The notes below the pieces were generated by a model. It was not told the origin of the DNA. It searched no databases and saw nothing but the letters and a program-made list of their open reading frames with translations. The translations under genes and the position numbers were made by a program. From NCBI GenBank assembly GCA_051883695.1, contig JBJEUF010000003.1:1-27118 (forward strand): a stretch of 27,118 nucleotides of DNA. The letters are read 5' to 3'. Shown here piece after piece: positions 7,307-14,512 of this stretch. The DNA comes from UBA11524 sp051883695. GTDB taxonomy: Bacteria; Bacillota; Clostridia; Christensenellales; Aristaeellaceae. Position 1 is the first letter of the stretch, and each line of letters starts with the position of its first letter.

Positions 7307-8029
7307 ATGATTCAGCTGACCAACGTGCACAAGTCCTTCGGCGATCTGGAGGTGCTCAAGGGCATCAACCTGACCGTTGAAAAAGGGGAAAAGCTGGTCA
7401 TCATCGGCCCCAGCGGCTCCGGCAAGAGCACCATGATCCGCTGCATGAACGGTCTGGAAAGCGTCACCAGCGGCGAGGTGTCCATCGACGGACATACCAT
7501 GACCCAGAAGAACCGCGCTGCGCTGAACCGGCAGTATTCCTCCATGGTGTTCCAGCAGTTCAATCTCTATCCGCACCTGACCGTGCTGGAGAACCTGACG
7601 CTGGCGCCGGTACGGCTCAAGCACATGAGCAAGGCTGAAGCCACCGAGCTGGCGATGACCAACCTCAGGCGCGTCGGGCTGGAGCACAAGGCCCATGTGT
7701 ATCCCTCCACGCTCAGCGGCGGTCAGCAGCAGCGCATCGCCATCGCCCGCTCGCTGACCATGAAGAACCCCGTCATCTACTTCGATGAACCCACCTCCGC
7801 CCTGGATCCGGAAATGGTGCAGGAGGTGCTGGACATCATGACGGAGCTGGGCAAGGAGGCTATTACCATGGTGGTGGTGACCCATGAGATGGGCTTTGCC
7901 CGGGAGGTGGCTGACCGCGTGATCTTCTGCGACGGCGGACAGATCGTCGAGGAGGGTACGCCGGAGCACTTCTTCACCTGCCCTGAGCAGGAGCGCACCA
8001 GGGCGTTCCTCTCCCGCATCCTGCATTGA
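7307..8029 (+). CDS. Polar amino-acid ABC transporter ATP-binding protein (GlnQ/HisP-like)
   Basis: This is the ATPase of an amino-acid importer, 240 residues, cytoplasmic and membrane-associated. Motifs: Walker A GPSGSGKST (about residue 34), Q-loop VFQQFNLYPHLTVLENL, signature LSGGQQQR, Walker B VIYFDEPTSALDPEMV, switch VVTHEMGFAREVADRVIF, ending in the usual FLSRILH. The VLENL and DPEMV phrases are typical of the PAAT family (GlnQ, HisP, ArtP). Start at 7307 has an AAGGAGGAG site 6 nt upstream; the reading frame is open further upstream but without a ribosome site. It is the first of four genes transcribed together. Confidence 0.94.
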   Translation: MIQLTNVHKSFGDLEVLKGINLTVEKGEKLVIIGPSGSGKSTMIRCMNGLESVTSGEVSIDGHTMTQKNRAALNRQYSSMVFQQFNLYPHLTVLENLTLAPVRLKHMSKAEATELAMTNLRRVGLEHKAHVYPSTLSGGQQQRIAIARSLTMKNPVIYFDEPTSALDPEMVQEVLDIMTELGKEAITMVVVTHEMGFAREVADRVIFCDGGQIVEEGTPEHFFTCPEQERTRAFLSRILH

Positions 8030-8033
8030 TTGC

Positions 8034-8056
8034 AATCCGGTGCCTGCCGCCGGATT
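8034..8056 (+). other. Intercistronic stem-loop
   Basis: AATCCGG (8034-8040) pairs with CCGGATT (8050-8056) across a 9-nt loop between the ATPase and binding-protein genes. There is no T-run, so it is more likely a processing or stability hairpin than a terminator. Such hairpins can raise binding-protein output over the rest of an operon. Confidence 0.4.
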
Positions 8057-8095
8057 ACAATAGATACTCCACATATTTAGAAGGAGGAAATGACC

Positions 8096-8878
8096 ATGAA
8101 AAGGATTTCTGCGCTGCTTCTTGCCCTGTGCCTCGTGCTGACCTGCTCCGCCGCGATGGCGGAGGGAACCTTCCGCGTAGGCGTGAAGCAGGATGTGTAC
8201 GGCTTTGGCTACCTGGATGAAACCACCGGAGAGTATTCCGGCATGGAGATTGATCTGGGCGCGATGATCGCCGAAGCGCTGGGCTATGACGAGGTGGAAT
8301 ATACCACCGTTACCGCCGCCACCCGCGGCCAGCTGCTGGACAACGGCGAGCTGGACTGCGTGATCGCCACCTTCACCATCAAGCCCGAGCGCAAGGAGAG
8401 CTGGGATTTCACCACGCCCTATTACACCGATGCCGTGACCGTGCTGGTGGAGACCGCATCCGGCATCACCGATCTGGCCGGCCTGGTCGGCAAGACCGTG
8501 GGCGTCTCCTCCGGCTCCACCTCCGCCAAGGCGCTGGCGACCGCGATGGCGGCAGCCGGTGTGATCGAGACCTTCGATGCGGATACCTTCGACATCAGCA
8601 CCTTCAGCGGCGGCGTGTCCTTTAAGCAGTTCGACGATTATCCCGCCATCTCCCTGGCCCTGAGCGCCGGCGATGTGGACGCCTTCTGTGTGGACATGTC
8701 CATCCTGGCCAACTACAAGACCGCCGACCGCTCCTTCATTGCGGATTCCTTCGCGCCGCAGGATTATGGTGTCGCCACCAGGAAGGGCAGCGAGCTGTCC
8801 GCCGAGATCGAGGCGCTGATCACCACCTGGCTGGAGGACGGCACGATTGATGCGCTGATCGAGAAGTGGGGGCTGTAA
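8096..8878 (+). CDS. Amino-acid ABC transporter substrate-binding protein
   Basis: This is a 260-residue exported family-3 solute-binding protein. The signal peptide MKRISALLLALCLVLTCSAAMA is probably cut after Ala-Met-Ala. The mature part has the family phrases GYLDETTGEYSGMEIDLGAMIAEALG written across residues 38-65, VIATFTIKPERKESWDFTTPYY, the hinge region VGVSSGSTSAKAL and the C-terminal helix IDALIEKWGL. The conserved arginine that binds the amino-acid carboxylate is in the TIKPERKESW segment. Start at 8096 has AAGGAGG 8 nt upstream; the ATG at 8090 is too close. Specificity is not certain (glutamine, cystine or general polar). Confidence 0.93.
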   Translation: MKRISALLLALCLVLTCSAAMAEGTFRVGVKQDVYGFGYLDETTGEYSGMEIDLGAMIAEALGYDEVEYTTVTAATRGQLLDNGELDCVIATFTIKPERKESWDFTTPYYTDAVTVLVETASGITDLAGLVGKTVGVSSGSTSAKALATAMAAAGVIETFDADTFDISTFSGGVSFKQFDDYPAISLALSAGDVDAFCVDMSILANYKTADRSFIADSFAPQDYGVATRKGSELSAEIEALITTWLEDGTIDALIEKWGL

Positions 8879-8913
8879 GCGCTCACAGGCAATCCAGAAA
8901 TGATCCGGATATC

Positions 8914-8943
8914 AGGGCGTACAGGTGGGGACTTGTACGCCCT
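8914..8943 (+). other. Strong intercistronic hairpin without a T-run
   Basis: AGGGCGTACA (8914-8923) pairs perfectly with TGTACGCCCT (8934-8943) in the 97-nt gap between the binding-protein gene and the first permease. No poly-T follows, so it may be a partial terminator or a 3'-end stabiliser that keeps binding-protein mRNA above permease mRNA. Confidence 0.5.
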
Positions 8944-8975
8944 CCTTCCGGTTTTGAGGAAAGTGTGAGATACAG

Positions 8976-9716
8976 ATGGAAACGGTTTTCTCGGCAAAGG
9001 CCTGGCAAACAGTCTGGCAGTACAGGGCTACCTTCGTCAACGGTTTTTTCAATACGCTGCAGATTGCCTTCGTGGGACTGCTGATTGCGCTGGTGATTGG
9101 CTTTGTGCTGGGACTGGCGGCGGTCAGCGGCAAGCGCGTGCTGCGCGGCATCGCCAGGGTCTATGTGGAGTTCTTCCAGAACACGCCGCTGATTCTGCAG
9201 ATTTGCTTTCTATATTATGCCTTTGCATACTCCGGTGTGAAGATTCAGGTGGTCACCGTTGGCTTTCTGGGCCTGGGCCTGTATACCGGCGCCTACATGG
9301 CGGAGGTTGTGCGGGCCGGCATCACGGCGGTGCCCCGGGGACAGTTTGACGCGGCGGCCTCTCAGGGCTTTGGCTGGCTGGATACCATGCGGCTCATCAT
9401 CCTGCCCCAAACCATCAAGGTCATTCTTCCGCCCATGGTCAACCAGATGGTGGCGCTGATCAAGAACACCTCCTGCCTGTTCATCATCGGCGGTGCCGAC
9501 CTGATCGCCACCACGTACAACTTCGTCACCGGCGCGGAGACCGGCGGCGCTTATGGTCCGGCTTACCTGCTGGGCGGTTTGCTGTTCTTCATCATGTGCT
9601 ATCCGCTGTCGCTTCTGGCAGGCAAATGGGAAAAGCGCCTGAAGGCGCGCGAGCAGACAAAGACCGTCTCCGGCGATACGCCTGAAGCGCCGGCTGCAAA
9701 GGAGGCGACAACTTGA
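8976..9716 (+). CDS. Amino-acid ABC transporter permease (HisM/GlnP type)
   Basis: This is an integral membrane permease, 246 residues, with about five hydrophobic segments. PAAT permease motifs are clear: EFFQNTPLILQICFLYYAF near residue 67, and the EAA-like loop TAVPRGQFDAAASQGFGWLD then TMRLIILPQTIKVILPPM. The conserved VNQMVALIKNTSCLF phrase follows. The ATG has only a distant GAGGA, 15 nt upstream, so initiation may be weak. Its stop overlaps the start of the next permease (TGATG), indicating coupled translation and a heteromeric pair. Confidence 0.93.
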   Translation: METVFSAKAWQTVWQYRATFVNGFFNTLQIAFVGLLIALVIGFVLGLAAVSGKRVLRGIARVYVEFFQNTPLILQICFLYYAFAYSGVKIQVVTVGFLGLGLYTGAYMAEVVRAGITAVPRGQFDAAASQGFGWLDTMRLIILPQTIKVILPPMVNQMVALIKNTSCLFIIGGADLIATTYNFVTGAETGGAYGPAYLLGGLLFFIMCYPLSLLAGKWEKRLKAREQTKTVSGDTPEAPAAKEATT

Positions 9717-10510
9717 TGGATTCCTTCATTTCCGATCTCCAGGGCAGCCTGGGCATCCTGCGCAACCCGGATGTGCTGCTCTATCTGCTCAAGGGCCTGG
9801 CCTTCACGCTGGGCATCTCGGTGATCACCATCCTGTGCAGCATCGTGCTGGGGGCGGTGCTGGCGCTGATGCGCAACTACTGCACCCATGGCCCGCAGCA
9901 GATCCTGAAGGGCTTCGCCACCTTCTATATTGAGCTGTTCCGGAACACGCCGCTGATGCTGTGGATCTTCGTCTGCTTTGTCATGTGTCCTGCGCCTGAA
10001 TTCAGCAAGAGCTTCGCGACCCTGCTGGGCTTTACGTCCGTCGTTGCGGTCAAGACACTGTTCAAGGCCATCGTCGCCTTCACGCTGTTCACCACGGCTG
10101 TCATGGCTGAGATCATCCGGGGCGGCCTGAACTCCGTCCCCGTCGGACAGTTTGAGTCCGCCTACTCCCAGGGCTTCGGCACGCTGCACACCATGACCCT
10201 CATCGTGCTGCCCCAGGCCTTCCGCAACATTATTCCGACATTGCTCTCCCAGATGATTACCACCATCAAGGACTCCAGCTATATGGCCAGTCTGGTCACC
10301 GTGGAGCTGATGGGCTGCACAAAGCTCATCATCAGCAAGGCCAACACCTACAACGGTACCTGGGTGGACCGCTTCAACCGCGGTACCATTCATGTGACAG
10401 ATGTGTTTGTGCTCTTCGGCTTTGCGTTTCTGGTGTATTTTGTGATCAACTTCGCGCTTTCCTGTACGGTGCGTTACCTGCGCAGCCGCAAAAAGAACGT
10501 GCCGGCATAA
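9716..10510 (+). CDS. Amino-acid ABC transporter permease, second subunit
   Basis: This is the second permease, 264 residues, completing a four-gene importer. It shows the same family signatures: YIELFRNTPLMLWIFV, then NSVPVGQFESAYSQGFGTLH with TMTLIVLPQAFRNIIPTLL, and IKDSSYMASLVTVEL. An AAAGGAGG site ends about 10 nt before the ATG at 9716; a TTG one codon earlier (9713) is an alternative. It overlaps the upstream permease stop by one base. Confidence 0.93.
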   Translation: MDSFISDLQGSLGILRNPDVLLYLLKGLAFTLGISVITILCSIVLGAVLALMRNYCTHGPQQILKGFATFYIELFRNTPLMLWIFVCFVMCPAPEFSKSFATLLGFTSVVAVKTLFKAIVAFTLFTTAVMAEIIRGGLNSVPVGQFESAYSQGFGTLHTMTLIVLPQAFRNIIPTLLSQMITTIKDSSYMASLVTVELMGCTKLIISKANTYNGTWVDRFNRGTIHVTDVFVLFGFAFLVYFVINFALSCTVRYLRSRKKNVPA

Positions 10511-10530
10511 CACGCTGCGGTTGCGAGGCT

Positions 10531-10558
10531 CGGAATGAAAGTGCCGCTGCACATTCCG
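10531..10558 (+). other. Hairpin after the amino-acid ABC operon
   Basis: CGGAATG (10531-10537) pairs with CATTCCG (10552-10558) shortly after the last permease. There is no T-run; it may protect the 3' end. The T-rich stop signal for this operon may instead be the hairpin at 10619-10660. Confidence 0.35.
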
Positions 10559-10577
10559 GGCTATCTGAACCGGCTGC

Positions 10578-10605
10578 TTGACATTTGGGACTTCTGGAGT
10601 ATACT
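10578..10605 (+). promoter_or_regulatory. Promoter of the acetolactate-synthase-like gene
   Basis: A consensus TTGACA (10578-10583) and TATACT (10600-10605) lie 16 bp apart. Transcription would start near 10612, about 64 nt before the start codon and immediately before the terminator-like hairpin at 10619. Confidence 0.8.
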
Positions 10606-10618
10606 GTCCCTGTTCAAT

Positions 10619-10660
10619 GGTGAGCGGCTCCCACATCCGGGTTCGCTCACCTTTTATTTT
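10619..10660 (+). terminator. Intrinsic terminator between promoter and start codon
   Basis: GGTGAGCG (10619-10626) pairs perfectly with CGCTCACC (10644-10651), followed by TTTTATTTT. The gene's GGGAGGA ribosome site starts 3 nt later. It could be the terminator of the upstream ABC operon, but its place downstream of a strong promoter means every transcript from that promoter must pass it. Conditional anti-termination is therefore possible. Confidence 0.75.
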
Positions 10661-10675
10661 GCGGGAGGAACTGAC

Positions 10676-12322
10676 ATGAATGTAGCAGAGAAGCTGGTGG
10701 AATGCCTTGTTGCCGAGGGCGTCGAGGTGGTGTTTGGCATTCCCGGCGAGGAAAACCTGGAGGTCATCGAGGCGCTGGCGGCTTCGCCCATCCGCTTCAT
10801 TACAACCCGGCATGAGCAGGGCGCCGCGTTTATGGCCGATGTATACGGCAGACTGACGGGAAAGGCGGGCGTCTGTCTGGCGACCCTCGGTCCCGGAGCG
10901 ACCAACCTGATTACCGGCGTGGCGGATGCCAATTCGGACGGCGCGCCGCTTGTCGCCATCACAGGACAGGTTTCCACGGAGAGAATGCACATCACCGGTC
11001 ATCAGTATCTGGATCTGAACAAGCTCTTTGAGCCGATCACCAAGCGTACCAAGCTGGTCATGCGGCCGGACAGCATCACGGAGATCGTGCGGCTGGCCTT
11101 CAAGTATGCCCAGCGGGACGGCAAGATGGGCGCGACGCTCATCGACCTGCCTGTGGACGTCGCCCGCATGGAGGTGCCGGCGAGCATGAAGCCCATGGTT
11201 CCCCAGCTCAGCCGCCCGGAATATGCCGATCTGGAGACGATCGCCCAGGCAGCCAAGCTGCTGGCCCGTGCCAAATGCCCCGTCATGCTGGTCGGCGCGG
11301 ATGCCGCCAGAGCCGATATCTCCGCCGAAATCACGGAGCTCGCGCACGCCGCGCATCTGCCGGTGGTCAACACCATGATGGCCAAGGGCATCATCCACAG
11401 CGATGATCCCTATGCCATGCAGACCATCGGCATTCCGCAGCGGGACTATCAGGATCTGCTGCTGGAGCAGGCCGACCTGCTGCTGTGCGTCGGCTATGAT
11501 ATCGTGGAGCTTTCACCCGTCCGCCTGGACCCCAGGCAGGATAAGACGATCATACACGTCAGCAGCACGGCTGCCCATGTCAACCGATGCTATCCGCCGG
11601 CCATCGAGGTGATCGGCGACATGGTGGAGACGCTGCGCCACCTCGCGCAGCTGACCGTCCGCATTCAGGAGCCGGAACTGGCCTTCTCCCTGCGCACACG
11701 CATGCTGCGGGAGTATGCCGGCTGCGGGGCTGACGATGGCTATCCCCTCAAGCCGCAGCGCGTGCTCAGCGACATCCGCAAGGTGATGGGCAAGGGTGAC
11801 ATACTGCTCAGCGACGTCGGTGCGCACAAAATGTGGATCGCCCGGCATTATCTCTGCGACGAGCCGAAGTCCTGCCTTATTTCAAACGGCTTTGCGACCA
11901 TGGGCATCGCCGTGCCCGGAGCGCTTGCCGCCAAGCTGGTGCGCCCCGAAAGCCGCATTCTGGCTGTCACCGGCGACGGCGGATTCATGATGAACTGCCA
12001 GGAGCTTGAAACTGCGCGCCGCGAGCATCTGCCCTTTGTCACGCTGATCTTCAATGACAGCGCCTACGGCCTGATCCAATGGAAGCAGAACGACCGCTTC
12101 GGCCATACGAACCTGACCTCGTTCACGAATCCGGATTTTGTCCTGCTGGCTGAAAGCCTTGGCTGCAAGGGATATCGCGTCGATTGTGCGGAAAACCTGA
12201 TCCCCATTCTTGAGGATGCCTTCCGTCAGGAGATCCCCGCCGTCATTGATTGCCCGATCGACTACCGGGAGAACGCGCTGCTGACCGCAAGGCTGAAGGA
12301 GCTGACGAAGAAGCAGCAGTAA
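10676..12322 (+). CDS. Acetolactate synthase-like thiamine diphosphate enzyme
   Basis: This is a 548-residue TPP-dependent enzyme, most like the catalytic subunit of acetolactate synthase (two pyruvate to acetolactate plus CO2). N-terminal PYR domain: VFGIPGEEN, then TRHEQGAAFMADVYGRLTGK with the catalytic glutamate at residue 47, and LGPGATNL. A central domain spans about 190-340. The C-terminal PP domain has GDGGFMMN (GDG at 433-435) and NDSAYGLIQWKQ, the two halves of the TPP/Mg site. The HQYLDLNKLFEPITK segment resembles catabolic AlsS more than biosynthetic IlvB, and no IlvN-type small subunit follows. Start at 10676 has GGGAGGA upstream; the frame runs open further back across the promoter and is not used. 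Other carboligases of this superfamily are possible, so no symbol is given. Confidence 0.85.
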   Translation: MNVAEKLVECLVAEGVEVVFGIPGEENLEVIEALAASPIRFITTRHEQGAAFMADVYGRLTGKAGVCLATLGPGATNLITGVADANSDGAPLVAITGQVSTERMHITGHQYLDLNKLFEPITKRTKLVMRPDSITEIVRLAFKYAQRDGKMGATLIDLPVDVARMEVPASMKPMVPQLSRPEYADLETIAQAAKLLARAKCPVMLVGADAARADISAEITELAHAAHLPVVNTMMAKGIIHSDDPYAMQTIGIPQRDYQDLLLEQADLLLCVGYDIVELSPVRLDPRQDKTIIHVSSTAAHVNRCYPPAIEVIGDMVETLRHLAQLTVRIQEPELAFSLRTRMLREYAGCGADDGYPLKPQRVLSDIRKVMGKGDILLSDVGAHKMWIARHYLCDEPKSCLISNGFATMGIAVPGALAAKLVRPESRILAVTGDGGFMMNCQELETARREHLPFVTLIFNDSAYGLIQWKQNDRFGHTNLTSFTNPDFVLLAESLGCKGYRVDCAENLIPILEDAFRQEIPAVIDCPIDYRENALLTARLKELTKKQQ

Positions 12323-12348
12323 CGGAGCACGTATCCCCAAACAGAAAC

Positions 12349-12383
12349 AGCCGGGTCTGCTTGACGCAGCTTCCCGGCTCTTT
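12349..12383 (+). terminator. Terminator of the acetolactate-synthase-like gene
   Basis: AGCCGGG (12349-12355) pairs with CCCGGCT (12373-12379), with an inner CTGC/GCAG stem, followed by CTTT. It begins 26 nt after the stop codon. Confidence 0.7.
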
Positions 12384-12453
12384 GCATGGCAGACAGGCTT
12401 TTTCAGGAAGAGCGATTCAGAGGGCCTGCGGGCTTTCACGGCATTTCCTGGGC

Positions 12454-12618
12454 TGATGCTAATTCTCATTAAAAATGTTACATTCGCACAGTGCCTTTTC
12501 CGCTCTGGCTGCGCTTCGTTCCGCTCAACGTACTTCCAGTACGCCTCGCTTCACTCAGCTTTGCCAGAACGAAAAACTCACTGCGCTCGGTGCAACATTT
12601 TTACGAGAATTAGTATGA
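12454..12618 (+). repeat. Repeat family A, copy 2 (complete)
   Basis: This is a 165-bp non-coding element with terminal inverted repeats. The left tip is TGATGCTAATTCTCA (12454-12468), the right tip CGAGAATTAGTATGA (12604-12618), and the inner arms read AAAAATGTTACA and TGCAACATTTTT. The core (12511-12590) carries a CGTAC-TTCCA-GTACG hairpin and a longer-range TCTGGC/GCCAGA pairing. It lies between the terminators of two convergent genes. The copy at 25249-25414 matches along its whole length. Size, inverted ends and lack of genes fit a MITE; no helper transposase is in the window. Confidence 0.85.
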
Positions 12619-12684
12619 CATACAGTTGAAGGATGTGCTTCGCGGTACAGGCTGATCGCCGCTCCTGCGGAGAAGAAGCAAAAG

Positions 12685-12724
12685 GGAGTGAACCGGAAGT
12701 CTCATTCGGCTTCCGATTCACTCC
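12685..12724. terminator. Bidirectional terminator downstream of GH4
   Basis: GGAGTGAA and CGGAAG on the left pair with CTTCCG and TTCACTCC on the right, with one mismatch. A-rich sequence precedes it and CTTTAT follows, giving T-runs on both strands. It serves the minus-strand GH4 gene that ends at 12754. Confidence 0.75.
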
Positions 12725-12753
12725 TTTATCATGAGGGGAATGCTGCCTGCGGT

Positions 12754-14148
12754 TTACCTGAACCATTCCTTCGGCAGATAGGCCCGCTGGTTCTCCAGCA
12801 TTTCGTCAAAGAGCTTGCGGCCATCCCGGGGTGACAGCGTCATCTGCGCATCGTTCATGAAGGTGGTATAGCCCAGCTCACGGTCGCAGGTCAGCGCTGT
12901 CCGGAGGGTATTCTCCTGATTCGCGACATGGCGGCCGATGATGGCTGCGATACTGTGCGGCAGTTCGCCCGCGAACAGCGGCTCAATGCGGTCGCGGGTG
13001 AAATAGGCGTTGGTCTCCACCACCGCGCCCAGCGGCAGGTTGGGAATCTGACCGCGATTGGGGATGTTGACATTCGACACGATGGGCTCAAGGCCCAGCA
13101 GCGCCTTGATGAGCAGATGACCTTCCTCGCCCGAGGGCTTCATGACCAGCGGCTCCTCCCCGGAAATCAGCCGGGCAGAGCGCTCAAGCCGGCGGTGCAG
13201 GTCGTTCACGCGCCAATCGACGGTGGTCAGGCCAAACATCCACTTATGGACCGTTTCCGGATCCGTCAGATACCAGGAGGGCATGAATTCCGCAAGATGG
13301 CGGTCTCCCGCCGCGGCAATCAGGCCGAATTTCCGGAACAGATCGAATTTCACGCGGTGCGCACAGGCGAAGGAGGAATTCATCCAGTTGGTATCCTTGC
13401 CCTCGTCAAAGCCGGTTTCTGCGTACTTTTCCGCAAATTTTGCGTACAGCGGCATGAGATCCACACCGTTCCAGGAGGCGGAGGAAAGCCAGGTGAAATG
13501 GTTGATGCCCGTCACGGTGGTGTACAGATCCTGACGTTTCACACCCGTCATGCCGTATTCCCTCTCCAGCATGGCACACAGCAGCTTCTGTGTACCGAAA
13601 ACCTCGTGGCAGCAGCCGAAGGCCTTCACCTGCGGGAACACCTCGTACAGGGTACGGACGCACAGGCTCATGGGGTTGGTGTAGTTCACGACCCACGCGT
13701 CGGGCGCATGATCGCGAATGGCCTGAGCAATCTCCACGTACATCGGGATGGTACGCATGGCGCGCATGAAGCCGCCCAGACCGATTGAGTCCCCGACGGA
13801 CTGATAGATGCCAAACTTCTCGGGGGCGTGAACATCGCTGCGCATCTCCTCAAAGGTGGCCGGCAGAATGGATATGATGATGAAATCCGCGCCGGTCAGC
13901 GCTTCTCTGAGCGAATCGCTGACCTCGTATTTCCAGCGGGATGCTGCATCAGGATGGGCGGATATCTTCTCGCCGATGATCCTGTTGTTCATGGCGGCTG
14001 TCCTGTCGATATCGTAGAGACGTACCGTGCCGCAGATGTCGGGATCCATGGCGATGTCCATCATGAATCCCCAGGCCCAGCCGCGGGAACCGCCGCCGAT
14101 ATAGGCCACTGTCAGGTTCTGGTTGTCCTTTGCGGAAAGCGTATGCAT
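12754..14148 (-). CDS. Glycoside hydrolase family 4 enzyme (MelA/GlvA-like)
   Basis: This is a 464-residue cytoplasmic GH4 glycosidase. The family cleaves alpha- or beta-glycosides through an unusual NAD+- and Mn2+-dependent oxidation-elimination mechanism. The Rossmann glycine motif YIGGGSRG starts at residue 16. YTNPMSLC gives the conserved Asn-Pro, FGCCHEVFG the metal-binding cysteine (about 178), and GINHFTWL the Asn-His pair (about 213-214). No signal peptide is present. The phrases and length are closest to alpha-galactosidase and alpha-galacturonidase types; the sequence does not settle the sugar, nor whether it is phosphorylated. Start at 14148 has GGGAGGAAG about 6 nt upstream. It is divergent from a GH95 gene, suggesting a joint glycan-degradation unit. 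Confidence 0.9.
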   Translation of the reverse strand: MHTLSAKDNQNLTVAYIGGGSRGWAWGFMMDIAMDPDICGTVRLYDIDRTAAMNNRIIGEKISAHPDAASRWKYEVSDSLREALTGADFIIISILPATFEEMRSDVHAPEKFGIYQSVGDSIGLGGFMRAMRTIPMYVEIAQAIRDHAPDAWVVNYTNPMSLCVRTLYEVFPQVKAFGCCHEVFGTQKLLCAMLEREYGMTGVKRQDLYTTVTGINHFTWLSSASWNGVDLMPLYAKFAEKYAETGFDEGKDTNWMNSSFACAHRVKFDLFRKFGLIAAAGDRHLAEFMPSWYLTDPETVHKWMFGLTTVDWRVNDLHRRLERSARLISGEEPLVMKPSGEEGHLLIKALLGLEPIVSNVNIPNRGQIPNLPLGAVVETNAYFTRDRIEPLFAGELPHSIAAIIGRHVANQENTLRTALTCDRELGYTTFMNDAQMTLSPRDGRKLFDEMLENQRAYLPKEWFR

Positions 14149-14241
14149 CCTTGCTTCCTCCCTCGATTGTATCCGGTTGCACAAAGGCATTGCAGCTTCA
14201 CGCCCGCTTGCCTTGCGCAGCGGAAACTGTGCTCCAAACGC

Positions 14242-14270
14242 ATGATACCACAGTCCGGGGATTGAATCAA
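14242..14270 (-). promoter_or_regulatory. Promoter of the GH4 gene
   Basis: On the minus strand TTGATT (14265-14270) and TATCAT (14242-14247) are 17 bp apart, with an extended TGG before the -10 box. The 5' leader would be about 85 nt. Confidence 0.7.
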
Positions 14271-14404
14271 TAGCCTGCTGATGCATGCCGGCATCTTCTG
14301 CACATACGGAGGAGTATGCTGCGCCTGCCCTGTACGAAACCTCATGCGTCGCCATGCATCTCAGGGGGAAGCAGGGATTTTCATAACAAATCCACCGAAA
14401 GGGC

Positions 14405-14433
14405 TTTGTATCCGCTTGTGCCTGTGCTATAAT
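14405..14433 (+). promoter_or_regulatory. Promoter of the GH95 gene
   Basis: A perfect TATAAT (14428-14433), preceded by TGC (extended -10), has a weak TTTGTA 17 bp upstream. It faces away from the GH4 promoter; about 135 bp separates the two -35 boxes. That stretch shows no obvious operator palindrome. Confidence 0.7.
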
Positions 14434-14512
14434 GTATCCTAATGGGGATCCTCTGTACAGAATCGGAACGGTACGGACAGGGATAAAACGGTGGCATTGG
14501 AGGCATATGGAG

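Noticed and set aside
9599..11398. A 599-codon open frame on the minus strand.
   Set aside because: It is antisense to the permease and the acetolactate-synthase-like gene, is His/Gln/Arg/Asp-rich without domains, and crosses a promoter and a terminator.
12454..12618. A small toxin or leader peptide encoded inside repeat family A.
   Set aside because: No frame with a ribosome site is kept among the copies; similarity is in ends and hairpins rather than in a protein.
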